A DNA stretch of 36,141 bases, from assembly GCA_017652765.1 (NCBI GenBank), contig JAGCAJ010000013.1, forward strand, positions 1-36,141. Direction: 5' to 3'. Under the pieces are notes generated by a model, which was given only the letters and a program-made list of their open reading frames with translations, was not told the origin of the DNA and searched no databases. This DNA is from Candidatus Saccharimonadota bacterium. GTDB taxonomy: Bacteria > Patescibacteriota > Saccharimonadia > Saccharimonadales > Saccharimonadaceae. The translations under genes and the position numbers were made by a program. Below are positions 1-8,582 of the stretch, in pieces. Numbering within the stretch: position 1 is the first letter of the stretch; each line of letters opens with the position of its first letter.

Positions 1-2
1 AC

Positions 3-1142
3 TATAACTGGTACACGGCTACTGCTACGTATGGTGGATACAATACTACTACCGATACTAGCTACTCCATTTGTCCTAAGGGCTGGAGACTACCAAAAGA
101 TGGTGGCTCTGGAGAGTTCCAAGCCCTAAGAAACGTATATTCTAGTTCTGCCTTTGGTGATGACTGGCGTAATACCCCACTCAACTTTATCTTCGCCGGC
201 AACCGTAGCGGTGGCTCTACGAACAATGCCAGTACGAGCGGTAACTATTGGTCTAGTACGGCGAGCAATAATAACTTCGCATACCACTTGGACTTGATGA
301 ATAGTTCCAATGTCTACCTGGGCATCAACGCCAAGTTCCGCGGGCTCTCTGTGCGCTGTATTGCCGAGCAAGATTTTTGGAGTATAACTTATATGCAACA
401 AATGACCCCAGAGTTAGCAAACAGTGTTACTGCTCCAACCGATTCTAGTGTCACTACCCTCGCCACCACTAGCGCAGAATACAACGCTGCCACTCCAGGC
501 TCCGTCGTTCCGCAAAGAACCTTGACCGATTCCCGCGACAGCAAGACCTACACCATTAGAAAACTTGCTGATGGTAGGGTTTGGATGGCGCAAAATCTCC
601 GGCTAGTCGGTCCAATCTCTGCTTCTGATCTTAACCCTGCCAATACTAACGTCACTTCTCGTAGTACTTTCGCTCTTACCGCTTCCAACTCTGGTACCTG
701 GTGTACTACCAACTCTTCTGCTTGTGATGACCAATCTATGGTCCTAGATTCCGGAAACGATAACTATGGCGCCTATTACAACTGGTATGCCGCTACAGCT
801 GGCACTGGTACATATGAAACTACTACCGATACAAGCTACTCCATTTGCCCTAAGGGCTGGAGACTACCAAAAGGCGGTGACTCTGGAGAGTTCCAGACAT
901 TATATGGTAAGTACAACTCATCTACACTATTGAGCGGCGCTAACGGTCCTAACTTCACATTCGCCGGCTGGCGTATCGGTGGCTCTATGAGCTATACCGG
1001 TACGGAGAGCTACAATTGGTCTAATACGGCGTACTATAATCACTCCGCATACACCCTGTACTTGAGTATTTGGGATGTCTACCCTGCGCGCAACGCCTAC
1101 AAGTACCAAGGGAGTACTGTGCGCTGTATAAATGCCAATTAG
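3..1142 (+). CDS. FISUMP-domain surface protein, 5' truncated by window edge
   Basis: This frame is open from the window edge to the TAG at 1140-1142 and encodes the last 379 residues; the real start lies outside. It carries two tandem FISUMP (Fib_succ_major paralogous) domains. The first lacks its N-terminal part and ends near residue 120 at GLSVRCIA. The second runs from about residue 176 (KLADGRVWMAQNLRL) to the C-terminus (STVRCINAN). Both share YNWY followed by SYSICPKGWRLPK. FISUMP domains occur in secreted or surface proteins of Bacteroidetes, Fibrobacteres and CPR bacteria, and their function is unknown. The DNA around both SICPKGWRLPK segments (about 52-120 and 827-893) is nearly identical, which suggests recent domain duplication. 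A second FISUMP gene lies at 26166-27989. No membrane segment is visible in the part present. Confidence 0.85.
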   Translation, partial: YNWYTATATYGGYNTTTDTSYSICPKGWRLPKDGGSGEFQALRNVYSSSAFGDDWRNTPLNFIFAGNRSGGSTNNASTSGNYWSSTASNNNFAYHLDLMNSSNVYLGINAKFRGLSVRCIAEQDFWSITYMQQMTPELANSVTAPTDSSVTTLATTSAEYNAATPGSVVPQRTLTDSRDSKTYTIRKLADGRVWMAQNLRLVGPISASDLNPANTNVTSRSTFALTASNSGTWCTTNSSACDDQSMVLDSGNDNYGAYYNWYAATAGTGTYETTTDTSYSICPKGWRLPKGGDSGEFQTLYGKYNSSTLLSGANGPNFTFAGWRIGGSMSYTGTESYNWSNTAYYNHSAYTLYLSIWDVYPARNAYKYQGSTVRCINAN

Positions 1143-1174
1143 CTACCTACATTAGCATCCTACCCTAGCATCCC

Positions 1175-1200
1175 AAATCCCCCATTTCTGGGGGATTTTT
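1175..1200 (+). terminator. Rho-independent terminator after the FISUMP gene
   Basis: A perfect 9-bp stem (1175-1183 with 1190-1198, five C paired to five G) has a 6-nt loop and ends in a T-tract at 1196-1200. The T-tract runs straight into the next gene's promoter. Confidence 0.85.
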
Positions 1201-1210
1201 GTGCTATAAT
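1199..1210 (+). promoter_or_regulatory. Extended -10 promoter (TTGTGCTATAAT) of the FtsA-like gene
   Basis: TATAAT at 1205-1210 is preceded by TTGTGC. The ATG at 1217 is only 6 nt downstream, so transcription should begin at or next to the start codon, giving a leaderless mRNA. The same 12-mer recurs at other promoters in the window. Confidence 0.75.
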
Positions 1211-1216
1211 ATAACT

Positions 1217-2491
1217 ATGAGCATTATCAAAGGCAAAAAACCCGCCATAAAACCCACCCCTCCCCCAGATGACGTCCTATTATCTCTAGACATCGGTACC
1301 GAATTTGTCAAAGCTGTGATTGCCAGACAAAAAAAGGATAATACCTTAGAAATCATCGGTGTTGGCCGTGCGCACCAAGACCCGTCTAATATGCACGCTG
1401 GCGCGATTGCGGACATCGGCGCCGTCGTCGGCGTTTGTGAAAAAGCCCTCTCCGACGCAGAAAAGCAGGCCGGCGTTACTTGTAAACTTGTCTCTGTTGG
1501 CATCGCCGGAGAACTAGTAAAAGGAAACACTACCACTGTTCATTACCGTAGAAAAAACGGTAATCGCCCTCTCTCAGAACAAGAAATGTCCCTGATTATT
1601 AAGCGTGTCCAGGACAAAGCCGGCGAAATCGCTAGAAAAGAAGTGGCGCTAGAGACTAATAATCCCGACATAGAGGTCCGCCTAATTAACTCCGCTATCG
1701 TCAGCCTAGTTATCGACGGATACAAGGTAGCCAATCCTATCGGGTTTAAAGGGTCAGACCTCACGATTCAATTCTATACTGCCTTTGCGCCCCTGGTCCA
1801 TATCTCCGCCATAGAAAAAGTCTGTGCAGAGCTAAGTCTAGACCTGCTCTCTGTTGCGGTAGAGCCTTTTGCGGTTTGTCGCGCCTGCCTGGGCGACGAT
1901 CCAGATTCTAACCTCTCTGCTATTGTGATGGATATCGGTGGTGGCACTACGGATATTGCTATCGTAGATGACGGTGGCGTAGACGGGACCAAGATGTTTG
2001 GCATCGGTGGCCGTAGCTTTACGCACCAGATTGCCGAGGCCCTAGGCGTAGATTACGACACTGCGGAATTTTTCAAGCTAAACCCAGAATCCGATGAGCT
2101 CCCTGCCCAAGCCAAAGAACGTATGGAGGCGACTATCGCCAAAAACATTGAAGTCTGGCTCGGCGGCGTAGAGCTAGCGCTTTCGGAATTTGATTTATTA
2201 GAAGTCTTACCACAAAAGGTCCTCCTCTGTGGCGGTGGCGCCGGTCTAATGCAAATCCAAGAGACTCTCGCTACCTCCGATTGGTACGAGGAATTACCGT
2301 TTAATCGTCGCCCAGTCATTCATATCGTAGAATCAGGAGACATCCCAGGCATGGAGAATAAGACCGACGTCGAGCTAGATCATTCGTTCATTACGGCGCT
2401 AGGTCTCCTTCGTGTCTCTCTAGATACTCTTGCCGGCTCTCCAGAAGGTGGCACAATTAAAGAGCGCATCGCCAAGATTCTCCAAAACTAA
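1217..2491 (+). CDS. FtsA/PilM-type actin-fold ATPase
   Basis: This 424-residue protein has the actin-like ATPase (ASKHA) layout of FtsA. Phosphate loop 1 is SLDIGTEFVKAVI (residues 23-35), an SHS2-like insertion spans roughly 95-180, and phosphate loop 2 is MDIGGGTTDIAIV (238-250). A third glycine loop, LLCGGGAG, lies near 325. The last 13 residues (GTIKERIAKILQN) form a short amphipathic helix like the membrane-targeting tail of FtsA. FtsA tethers FtsZ to the membrane, while PilM is the type IV pilus paralogue; the tail favours FtsA, but no ftsZ or pil genes are adjacent. An upstream TTG in frame at 1199 lies inside the promoter, so ATG 1217 is taken as the start. There is no Shine-Dalgarno site, as expected for a leaderless message. 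The gene ends convergently with the pseudouridine synthase, overlapping it by 4 nt. Confidence 0.8.
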   Translation: MSIIKGKKPAIKPTPPPDDVLLSLDIGTEFVKAVIARQKKDNTLEIIGVGRAHQDPSNMHAGAIADIGAVVGVCEKALSDAEKQAGVTCKLVSVGIAGELVKGNTTTVHYRRKNGNRPLSEQEMSLIIKRVQDKAGEIARKEVALETNNPDIEVRLINSAIVSLVIDGYKVANPIGFKGSDLTIQFYTAFAPLVHISAIEKVCAELSLDLLSVAVEPFAVCRACLGDDPDSNLSAIVMDIGGGTTDIAIVDDGGVDGTKMFGIGGRSFTHQIAEALGVDYDTAEFFKLNPESDELPAQAKERMEATIAKNIEVWLGGVELALSEFDLLEVLPQKVLLCGGGAGLMQIQETLATSDWYEELPFNRRPVIHIVESGDIPGMENKTDVELDHSFITALGLLRVSLDTLAGSPEGGTIKERIAKILQN

Positions 2492-3162
2492 TCTATTTCT
2501 ACAAACTTCCCGGGCGCCAGCCCATCTAATCTATATTTCCCAAATTGTATTCGGTGTAGCTTTTTTACGGTATACCCTAGCGCCGAGAACGTCCGCCGTA
2601 TCTGGCGATTCCGCCCCTCGCTCATGGTGACTAGCCAGCGCCTCCGCCCGTCGTCTAGATGGGCCAGCCCTAGTTTAGACACCCCGTCCGTTAGCTCTAC
2701 CCCATAATCACTTATCATCTGCTGGTGTAGTGGCTCTAGGTCGCGGTTTAGCTCTACCTCATATTGTTTCTCTTTGACAAATTTCGGATGTGTGTGCTGA
2801 TAAGAAAAATCCCCGTCATTGGTGAGTAGAATTAGTCCAGAACTGTCTTTGTCTAACCTTCCCACCGTTTTTAATTCCTGATATTTCTTGGGCAGTAGCT
2901 CATAAATCGTCGGCGTGTCCCCCTGGCGCTTCTTAGAACAGACATATCCCACCGGCTTGTTCATCGCCAAATAAGTATATCCCATGTCAAATGGGATTAT
3001 ACTACCATTATAGCACACTTTTGTATTTTTGTCAATACGTGCGCCTAGCACGGCCGGCTTCCCGTCTACTAGGACCTTGCCGGCGCTGATGGCATTATCG
3101 GCCTCACGCCTAGAGATTCCTACGCGTTCCGCTAGAAATTTATTTAGCCTAAATTGTTCCAT
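2488..3162 (-). CDS. RsuA/RluB-family rRNA pseudouridine synthase
   Basis: The 224-residue protein has an N-terminal S4 RNA-binding domain (about residues 4-50, RLNKFLAERVGISRREAD) followed by a pseudouridine synthase domain. The family signature VGRLDKDSSGLILLTNDG contains the catalytic Asp. The late motif SEGRNRQIRRTFSALG is typical of RsuA/RluB/RluE/RluF enzymes, which isomerise single uridines in 16S or 23S rRNA. RluB-type specificity is plausible but cannot be settled from sequence alone. It is the third gene of an operon with the histidine kinase and response regulator: only 2 nt separate it from the regulator's stop. No Shine-Dalgarno site is evident, so translation is probably coupled. 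Confidence 0.9.
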   Translation of the reverse strand: MEQFRLNKFLAERVGISRREADNAISAGKVLVDGKPAVLGARIDKNTKVCYNGSIIPFDMGYTYLAMNKPVGYVCSKKRQGDTPTIYELLPKKYQELKTVGRLDKDSSGLILLTNDGDFSYQHTHPKFVKEKQYEVELNRDLEPLHQQMISDYGVELTDGVSKLGLAHLDDGRRRWLVTMSEGRNRQIRRTFSALGYTVKKLHRIQFGKYRLDGLAPGKFVEID

Positions 3163-3164
3163 AA

Positions 3165-3812
3165 TTACTGGTTAGTGGCGGTACCAGGCCATTGTTGAGC
3201 TTGCGCACCTGCGTCTTCGTTTAGTACGGCTTCCATTTTCATCTCCGCCTCAGACGGCTGTGGCGCTACTGGCGCGGGAGCAGGAGTCTCCACCGGAGTA
3301 GGAGCAGGGGTTTCAGTAGGCATTGAGGATACCTCTGCGGAGGATGGATTCAAGGAATCAGGAGAAGCGGAGTGAGGCGTACTATCGGTACGCTGAGCGA
3401 GCATCGCATCTGATGACGCCGAAGACGCCTCCGCAGTGGTATTCTTGTCGCCCATGACTTCGTGCACTGCGTTGATAACATCCTCAATTCCTACTTGCGA
3501 TTTTACTAGATACTTATTTGCCCCCAAATTTTCTCCGCGTTGCCTCTGGTCCTCGGAGCTTAGTGCTGTCATCATAATCACCTTAATATCTTTTGTCTCT
3601 GGTGTAGAGCGGAGGATATCTAGCATATCAAACCCAGAAATCTTTGGCATCATCACGTCTGATAGAATTAGGTCTGGCTTTTCTTGTACAGCCATAGCTA
3701 GGGCCTCTTCACCATCTCCAGCAGAAACTACGTCATAGCCCTCGGCTACCAAGCGAATACTGTAAATCTCGCGTAAACTTTTATCATCCTCGACTAGCAT
3801 TATTTTTGCCAT
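3165..3812 (-). CDS. Receiver-only response regulator with Pro/Ala/Thr-rich tail
   Basis: Residues 1-120 form a CheY-like receiver domain with acidic pocket E8-D9-D10, phospho-acceptor D52 (LILSDVMMP), switch T82 and conserved K104 (KYLVK). No DNA-binding or other output domain follows. Residues 123-215 are instead low-complexity Ser/Ala/Pro/Thr sequence, including runs of the PAPTPVETPAPAPVAPQP kind. A strong AGGAGG site lies just before ATG 3812. It is 17 nt downstream of the histidine kinase and cotranscribed with it, so they are a cognate pair. With no output domain it probably acts through protein contacts; the partner is unknown. The kinase has a similar tail. Confidence 0.9.
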   Translation of the reverse strand: MAKIMLVEDDKSLREIYSIRLVAEGYDVVSAGDGEEALAMAVQEKPDLILSDVMMPKISGFDMLDILRSTPETKDIKVIMMTALSSEDQRQRGENLGANKYLVKSQVGIEDVINAVHEVMGDKNTTAEASSASSDAMLAQRTDSTPHSASPDSLNPSSAEVSSMPTETPAPTPVETPAPAPVAPQPSEAEMKMEAVLNEDAGAQAQQWPGTATNQ

Positions 3813-3829
3813 TATTCCTCCTATTTTCC

Positions 3830-5239
3830 TTATTGTATAACACTTGTGGTATTTTGACTAGACTGGGCCGGCGCCGTTGGTCGAGCCACCGTCACAGACT
3901 GGGCCGGCGCCATCGTCGGCACAGGCGCGACTGCTGGTTGCGGAGCGGTCGTTGGCTGAGGTACCGGTGTCGGTTGCGACACTACGGCCTTTACTGCTAC
4001 CCCAGATAATGCTACCTCTGTTGGGGATACTGGTGGTTTTATCGGCATCATCTGCGTATTGCGCTGGACCGTCATCTGGCGCTCATATTCTTCCTGAGAA
4101 ATCCGAGGCAAAGCCACATAGAACGTTGACCCTTCTCCAAACACGCTTTCCGCCCAAATTCGTCCACCCATCGCCTCTGTCCTGGCTTTGGCTAGATATA
4201 GCCCTAGGCCCGTTCCGCCAATAGTCCGCGTCGCGGAGTTGTCCACCCGATAAAATTTCTGAAAAATATGCGACAAATTCTCTGGCGGAATCCCAATCCC
4301 GCTATCGGTGACGTTAATTAGCACGTCGTCTCCGTCCGCGCGCACGCTCACCCAAATCCTACCGCCCTCCTCGGTGTATTTAATTGCGTTTCCAACTAGG
4401 TTATTGATAATTTCTGTTAAGAAATCAACATCCACCATTGCGTACGTTAGCTGGTCTATTTGCATCTTGTCGCCACCCCCATCTTCTACACCAAATGTGT
4501 ATTGGATATGCTTATTATTCTGCGCCGTCATCTGGCGCCCGGCGATTTCTCTCACCGCGTTCGTTACGTCTACCGGCACTAGGTTCATTCGTACGCGTTT
4601 ATCATCCAATTTTGTTACGTCGAGTAGGTCCTGGAATAGCTTGCCCAGGTGTTGCGAAGCATTATGCGCCTCTGTTAGATATTGCCTAGCGCGGTCATCT
4701 ATCGTCGCCGTCTGTGGATTTAGCGCCAGCCCCAGATACCCCTCAATCGACGCCACCGGCGTACGCATCTCGTGGCTCGCCGTAGAGATAAACTCCGTCT
4801 GCTCGCCTTCCTTAGCTAATTCCTCGGCAATATTACGGAAGGTAATAATCCTATCCGCCGTCCGCCCGCCCGAAGGTGTCAGCGTAATCATCACTGGCGT
4901 TTTTCCACCCTGTGGCGTAACTAGGTAATAGTTCCTAGACTCCCAAGCCTGGTTATTCACTACGGCCTTGGCTAGCGGATTTTGGCTATCTGGTACGGCC
5001 ATTCCTTCCCCTGTTTCTAGCTTCATTAGCGACAAATATGATAGTCCTAGCGCATCAGAATAATCCGCATTTCCAGTCATCCGTGCCGCCGCCGGATTTA
5101 GCAGTTTTACTAGCCCGTTTTGGTCAATAATCACTACTCCATCGTTTATGGAGTTTAACACAAGTTCGGCAAGAAGCAGTCGATTCGTCGTTTGCGGATC
5201 CAGCCCAGCCACCATGGGTTTCTTCTGGAAAATATTCAT
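3830..5239 (-). CDS. Soluble PAS-domain sensor histidine kinase
   Basis: This 469-residue kinase has a PAS domain (about 20-135), a HisKA dimerisation domain with H-box STASHEMRTP (phospho-accepting H156), and a HATPase_c domain with N-box NNLVGNAIKYTEE (N284), G1 DSGIG (312-316), F-box FQKFY and G2 GGTGLGLYLAK (341-351). No transmembrane segment or signal peptide is present, so it should sense a cytoplasmic cue. Residues from about 400 to the end form a Pro/Ala/Thr/Gln-rich tail echoing the tail of the partner regulator. The ATG at 5239 is 7 nt from a TAAAAT -10, so its mRNA should be leaderless. Its promoter overlaps and mirrors that of the divergent membrane-protein gene. Confidence 0.92.
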   Translation of the reverse strand: MNIFQKKPMVAGLDPQTTNRLLLAELVLNSINDGVVIIDQNGLVKLLNPAAARMTGNADYSDALGLSYLSLMKLETGEGMAVPDSQNPLAKAVVNNQAWESRNYYLVTPQGGKTPVMITLTPSGGRTADRIITFRNIAEELAKEGEQTEFISTASHEMRTPVASIEGYLGLALNPQTATIDDRARQYLTEAHNASQHLGKLFQDLLDVTKLDDKRVRMNLVPVDVTNAVREIAGRQMTAQNNKHIQYTFGVEDGGGDKMQIDQLTYAMVDVDFLTEIINNLVGNAIKYTEEGGRIWVSVRADGDDVLINVTDSGIGIPPENLSHIFQKFYRVDNSATRTIGGTGLGLYLAKARTEAMGGRIWAESVFGEGSTFYVALPRISQEEYERQMTVQRNTQMMPIKPPVSPTEVALSGVAVKAVVSQPTPVPQPTTAPQPAVAPVPTMAPAQSVTVARPTAPAQSSQNTTSVIQ

Positions 5240-5246
5240 TAATATT

Positions 5247-5280
5247 ATTTTAACACAAACGGAATAACTTGTGTTAAAAT
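5247..5280. promoter_or_regulatory. Back-to-back divergent promoters forming a perfect inverted repeat
   Basis: ATTTTAACACAA (5247-5258) and TTGTGTTAAAAT (5269-5280) are exact reverse complements separated by 10 nt. Each contains an extended -10 (TGTTAAAAT). The minus one lies 7 nt before ATG 5239 and the plus one 6 nt before ATG 5287. The -35 position of each promoter falls on the -10 of the other, so both should not be occupied by polymerase at once. The repeat could also be an operator. Confidence 0.75.
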
Positions 5281-5286
5281 TGAGGT

Positions 5287-6960
5287 ATGAATAAGGATGT
5301 TGTTTATATTGAGCCGGAAGATGACATCACCGATATCATCGCCAGAGTCAAAAACTCCAAACAAAAACTCGTTGCGCTCGTCCCGCCAAAAAAGATTGGT
5401 GTTTTGCGTAGTGCCGTAAACACAAAACTTATTGCCAAGACCGCCAAGGCATCTGGCAAGGTCGTAGTCATCGTTACTACTGATAGCTCCCTAGTCAAAC
5501 TCGCTGCTTCTGCCCAGATTCCCGTAGCTAAGACCCTCCAATCCCGTCCAAAGCTCCCATCGGAAATTATTAAAGAAGAGCGCGCTCATGGCGAGCAATT
5601 TATTGACGAAAAAGATTTTGACGACGAAGAGTTTGACCCAAATAACAGCGTCAAGCCTAACAAACCTCGCCCTGTCGCCCAGAGTACTAAAAAACCAGAC
5701 CAAGAAATCTCTTCCGACGACATCGAAAAAGACGAAGAAAAAACCAACAAATCCGACAAAAAGCCAGGCAAAAACGGCAAAAACATCATCCCAACCTTAG
5801 AAAAATATCGCAAATGGATTATCATAGGCGCTGGCGCATTTGTGCTTCTAATTATCTTCCTAGTCTGGGCCTTTGCTTTTGCCCCAGGCGCGGACATCGC
5901 CGTCGCTATCAGAACTACGGCTAACAACTTCTCAGAAAACGTCTCCTTCGTCACCAAATCCGGCACAGAGAATACCTCTGACGGTAAGTTCCTCTTAGAG
6001 CAGAAAAAGGTAGAAAAAACCAGCTCCGTCGAATTCCAGGCCACCGGCCAAAAAGACATCGGCGAAAAGGCTCATGGCACACTGAAGGTGTCTTACACAT
6101 TTACGAATTCTACTCAGGAAGGCTTTACTATTCCGGCCGGTTCCACATTCTCTAGTGGCTCAGCTACCTTCACCTCCAACTCCGCCATTTCTTTTGAAAA
6201 CCCTGATGGCTGTACTCGTGCAGACTATAGTACTGGCAAATGTGTAGATACAAAAACCGCCGAGCTTACTGCTACCGCTCCTGGTGACCAGTACAATGTT
6301 GCGGCTTCTTCCTCTTGGTCTTCGCCAAACGGCACTTCCGCCTCTAACACCTCCGCCTTCTCTGGCGGTACCTCTAATGTCGTCACCGTCGTCTCCGATG
6401 ATGACTTCAAGAAGGCTAAAGAAAAGTTAGAAAGTCAAGGTAGAGAAGACGGCAAATCCGAGTTAGTCAAAGAATTTGGCGATGATATGATTGTTATAGA
6501 GTCTAGCCTAGAAGTTAGCACCTCCGATCCAAAGTCCTCCCCGGCCGTCAACGAAGAAGTCAAATCCGGCACCACCCCAAAAATCGAGGCCACGACCACC
6601 TTTACCATGTATGCCGTCGACAAGGTCAAGGTAGAAGACTACATCAAAGAAAAAGCTTCCATGAGCCTAGCTAACGACCAGAGAATTTACGCCGTTAATA
6701 AGCCATTCTTTGAAAACTTCTCTAAAGTTTCTGATGGTAATTACACTGCCAAGCTAAAAAGCTCCACCGAAACCGGTCCAAAGGTGAGCGAAGAAGACAT
6801 CCTAGAAAAATCCAAAGGCAAAAAATTCGGCGAAGTCCAATCTATCTTAAAGTCTATCAACGGCGTCAGCTCTGTTAAGCTTACTCCGTCTTTCCCATGG
6901 GTTAGCACCGTTCCAAACGATCCAAACAAAATCACAATAGAACTTAAAGTGGAGGAATAA
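5287..6960 (+). CDS. Large single-TM membrane protein (baseplate J-like type)
   Basis: The 557-residue protein begins with a cytoplasmic region (1-90) of alternating strands and helices (KLVALVPPKK, VVVIVTTDSS), then a charged Lys/Asp/Glu-rich linker (about 90-175), one membrane segment (about 177-198) and a long Ser/Thr-rich outer domain. This layout matches proteins in Saccharibacteria and other CPR that automated pipelines call baseplate J/gp47 family. That name reflects a weak domain match in the outer part, and the real function is unknown. It heads an operon with ruvX-mltG and the LysM-CHAP gene, so a role in cell-wall or envelope biogenesis is plausible. Its TAA shares one base with the next ATG, and GGAGG just before the stop serves as that gene's ribosome site. 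Confidence 0.65.
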   Translation: MNKDVVYIEPEDDITDIIARVKNSKQKLVALVPPKKIGVLRSAVNTKLIAKTAKASGKVVVIVTTDSSLVKLAASAQIPVAKTLQSRPKLPSEIIKEERAHGEQFIDEKDFDDEEFDPNNSVKPNKPRPVAQSTKKPDQEISSDDIEKDEEKTNKSDKKPGKNGKNIIPTLEKYRKWIIIGAGAFVLLIIFLVWAFAFAPGADIAVAIRTTANNFSENVSFVTKSGTENTSDGKFLLEQKKVEKTSSVEFQATGQKDIGEKAHGTLKVSYTFTNSTQEGFTIPAGSTFSSGSATFTSNSAISFENPDGCTRADYSTGKCVDTKTAELTATAPGDQYNVAASSSWSSPNGTSASNTSAFSGGTSNVVTVVSDDDFKKAKEKLESQGREDGKSELVKEFGDDMIVIESSLEVSTSDPKSSPAVNEEVKSGTTPKIEATTTFTMYAVDKVKVEDYIKEKASMSLANDQRIYAVNKPFFENFSKVSDGNYTAKLKSSTETGPKVSEEDILEKSKGKKFGEVQSILKSINGVSSVKLTPSFPWVSTVPNDPNKITIELKVEE

Positions 6961-8582
6961 TGAAGATAATTGGCTTAGATGTTGGTACTCGTCGTATTGG
7001 TGTAGCTACCGCCGATACTAGCGTACGCATCGCCGTCCCAAACACTACGGTCATCGTTAATAACGGCCTAGAATTTACCGAAATCGCCCGCATTGCGCGC
7101 GCAAACAACACCGATTGGTTTGTTTTAGGGCTCCCTCGTAGCAATGAAGGCAAAGAAACCGCCCAGTCCGACTACGTTCGCGAATTTGCCAAAGCTCTAA
7201 AAAAGGCCATTCCTAGCGCCAAAATTCGCTTCCAAGATGAGTCTCTCACCTCTGTTGAAGCAGAAAAACGCCTAAAAGCTCGTAAACGTGGCTACCGCAG
7301 GGAAGAAATCGACGCCGAAGCCGCCTCTATTATCCTCCAAGATTTCATCGAATCCATGGCTACCGCCACTCACGGCAACAATACTTCCGACGAGCCATAT
7401 GATAGCACAGATGATATAATAATTGACGACACCAAAAAGAAAAAAGGTGATAAAAAGGGAAACCCAATGCTAAGAAAAATAGTCCTGTTTATAGTGATTG
7501 CGATTGTCGCCCTCGGCATTGGCGGTGGTATTGCTTTTGCTTGGTACAATTCCGCGCTTGGCCCAGTTTATGACATTGATTGTAGCGCTAGTGGCAAAGA
7601 AGACGCCCGCTGTGAATTTATTGATTTTACCGTCGAATCCGGTGAGTCTCTCCAAAAAATCAGCGACAACCTAGAGGCCGCCGGCCTGATTAGGAGCTCC
7701 TTTGTCTTCCAGATTTATATGCGCACCCAGAGTTTGTCCGAACAAATCAAAATCGGTGATTATCAATTCCGTCGCAATATGAGCGTTGCCCAGATTGGCG
7801 CCCAGCTCGTCGAAGGAGCTAAGAACCCTAACGTCTTCTCCTTTACTATTCTCCCTGGCGCCACCGTCAAGGATATCAAAGCCGACCTTCTTAAACTCGG
7901 CTACTACACAGAGAGCGAGATTAACTCCGCCTTCGCTAAGGATTATCGTGGCACTAGCCCAGCTATTGACAGTCTCCTCCAAGATTGGCCGGGTAATAGC
8001 AATCCATACGGTGCCGAACCTCTAGAGGGCTACCTCTTTGGCGACACGTACGAATTCTACAAGACCGACAAAGTAGAAAAAATTATCACTACCGCTATGA
8101 CCGCTCTCTGGGATGTCATAGAGGGCAACGATATGGTTAATAAGTTCGCTTCTCACGGCCTTAATCTCTATCAGGGAATCACCCTCGCCTCTATCGTCCA
8201 GCTAGAGTCCGGTACTACCGGCCAAGCTACCGTCGCCCAGATTTTCTATTCCCGTCTCTCTCAGAACATTATGCTTGGTTCTGACGTTACCACTAAATAC
8301 GCCGTTGACCTCGTCGATCCGGATCGCACAACCTATACCGATAACAGCGCTTCTCTAGAGGTAGATAGTCCATACAACACCCGCAAATACCAAGGTCTCC
8401 CTCCTGGCCCTATCACTAACCCCGGTGTTTCCGCGCTTCTCGCTGTCGCCAACCCTGCTGATACCTCTTATCTTTACTTCTTGACAGGTGACGATGGTGT
8501 GATGTATTATAGTTACACAGAGGATGAGCACAACCGTAACATTGTCGAGCATTGCCAGAAACTCTGTAACGTTCAACTATGA
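6960..8582 (+). CDS. mltG: RuvX (YqgF) nuclease fused to MltG endolytic transglycosylase
   Basis: One uninterrupted 540-codon frame encodes two proteins that are normally separate. Residues 1-132 are a complete YqgF/RuvX RNase H-fold nuclease (GLDVGTRRIGVA with D7, QDESLTSVEAE with E94, and D118), involved in pre-16S rRNA processing. A charged linker follows (about 133-170), then one membrane helix (173-194) and an MltG/YceG domain. The latter has LEGYLFGDTYEF, the catalytic Glu E416 in ASIVQLES, and SPYNTRKYQGLPPGPITNPG. MltG cuts nascent peptidoglycan strands outside the membrane. The nuclease would thus be tethered on the inner face. Internal initiation at M170 could release separate MltG: the upstream AAGGG is a weak ribosome site. 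The stop overlaps the LysM-CHAP start (ATGA). Confidence 0.9.
   Translation: MKIIGLDVGTRRIGVATADTSVRIAVPNTTVIVNNGLEFTEIARIARANNTDWFVLGLPRSNEGKETAQSDYVREFAKALKKAIPSAKIRFQDESLTSVEAEKRLKARKRGYRREEIDAEAASIILQDFIESMATATHGNNTSDEPYDSTDDIIIDDTKKKKGDKKGNPMLRKIVLFIVIAIVALGIGGGIAFAWYNSALGPVYDIDCSASGKEDARCEFIDFTVESGESLQKISDNLEAAGLIRSSFVFQIYMRTQSLSEQIKIGDYQFRRNMSVAQIGAQLVEGAKNPNVFSFTILPGATVKDIKADLLKLGYYTESEINSAFAKDYRGTSPAIDSLLQDWPGNSNPYGAEPLEGYLFGDTYEFYKTDKVEKIITTAMTALWDVIEGNDMVNKFASHGLNLYQGITLASIVQLESGTTGQATVAQIFYSRLSQNIMLGSDVTTKYAVDLVDPDRTTYTDNSASLEVDSPYNTRKYQGLPPGPITNPGVSALLAVANPADTSYLYFLTGDDGVMYYSYTEDEHNRNIVEHCQKLCNVQL

Noticed and set aside
52-893. Near-identical DNA at 52-120 and 827-893 as a mobile repeat
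   Set aside because: The match follows the FISUMP protein motif in the same frame, so domain duplication explains it.
4308-4928. 206-codon plus-strand open frame
   Set aside because: It lies antisense within the histidine kinase gene, whose domains are unambiguous, and its translation is Ser/Leu/Arg-rich with no recognisable fold, promoter or ribosome site.
6960-8582. RuvX-MltG as two genes split by a missed stop
   Set aside because: The frame is continuous, the linker is charged and in frame, and no convincing ribosome site precedes an internal ATG. Kept as a fusion, with internal initiation noted.
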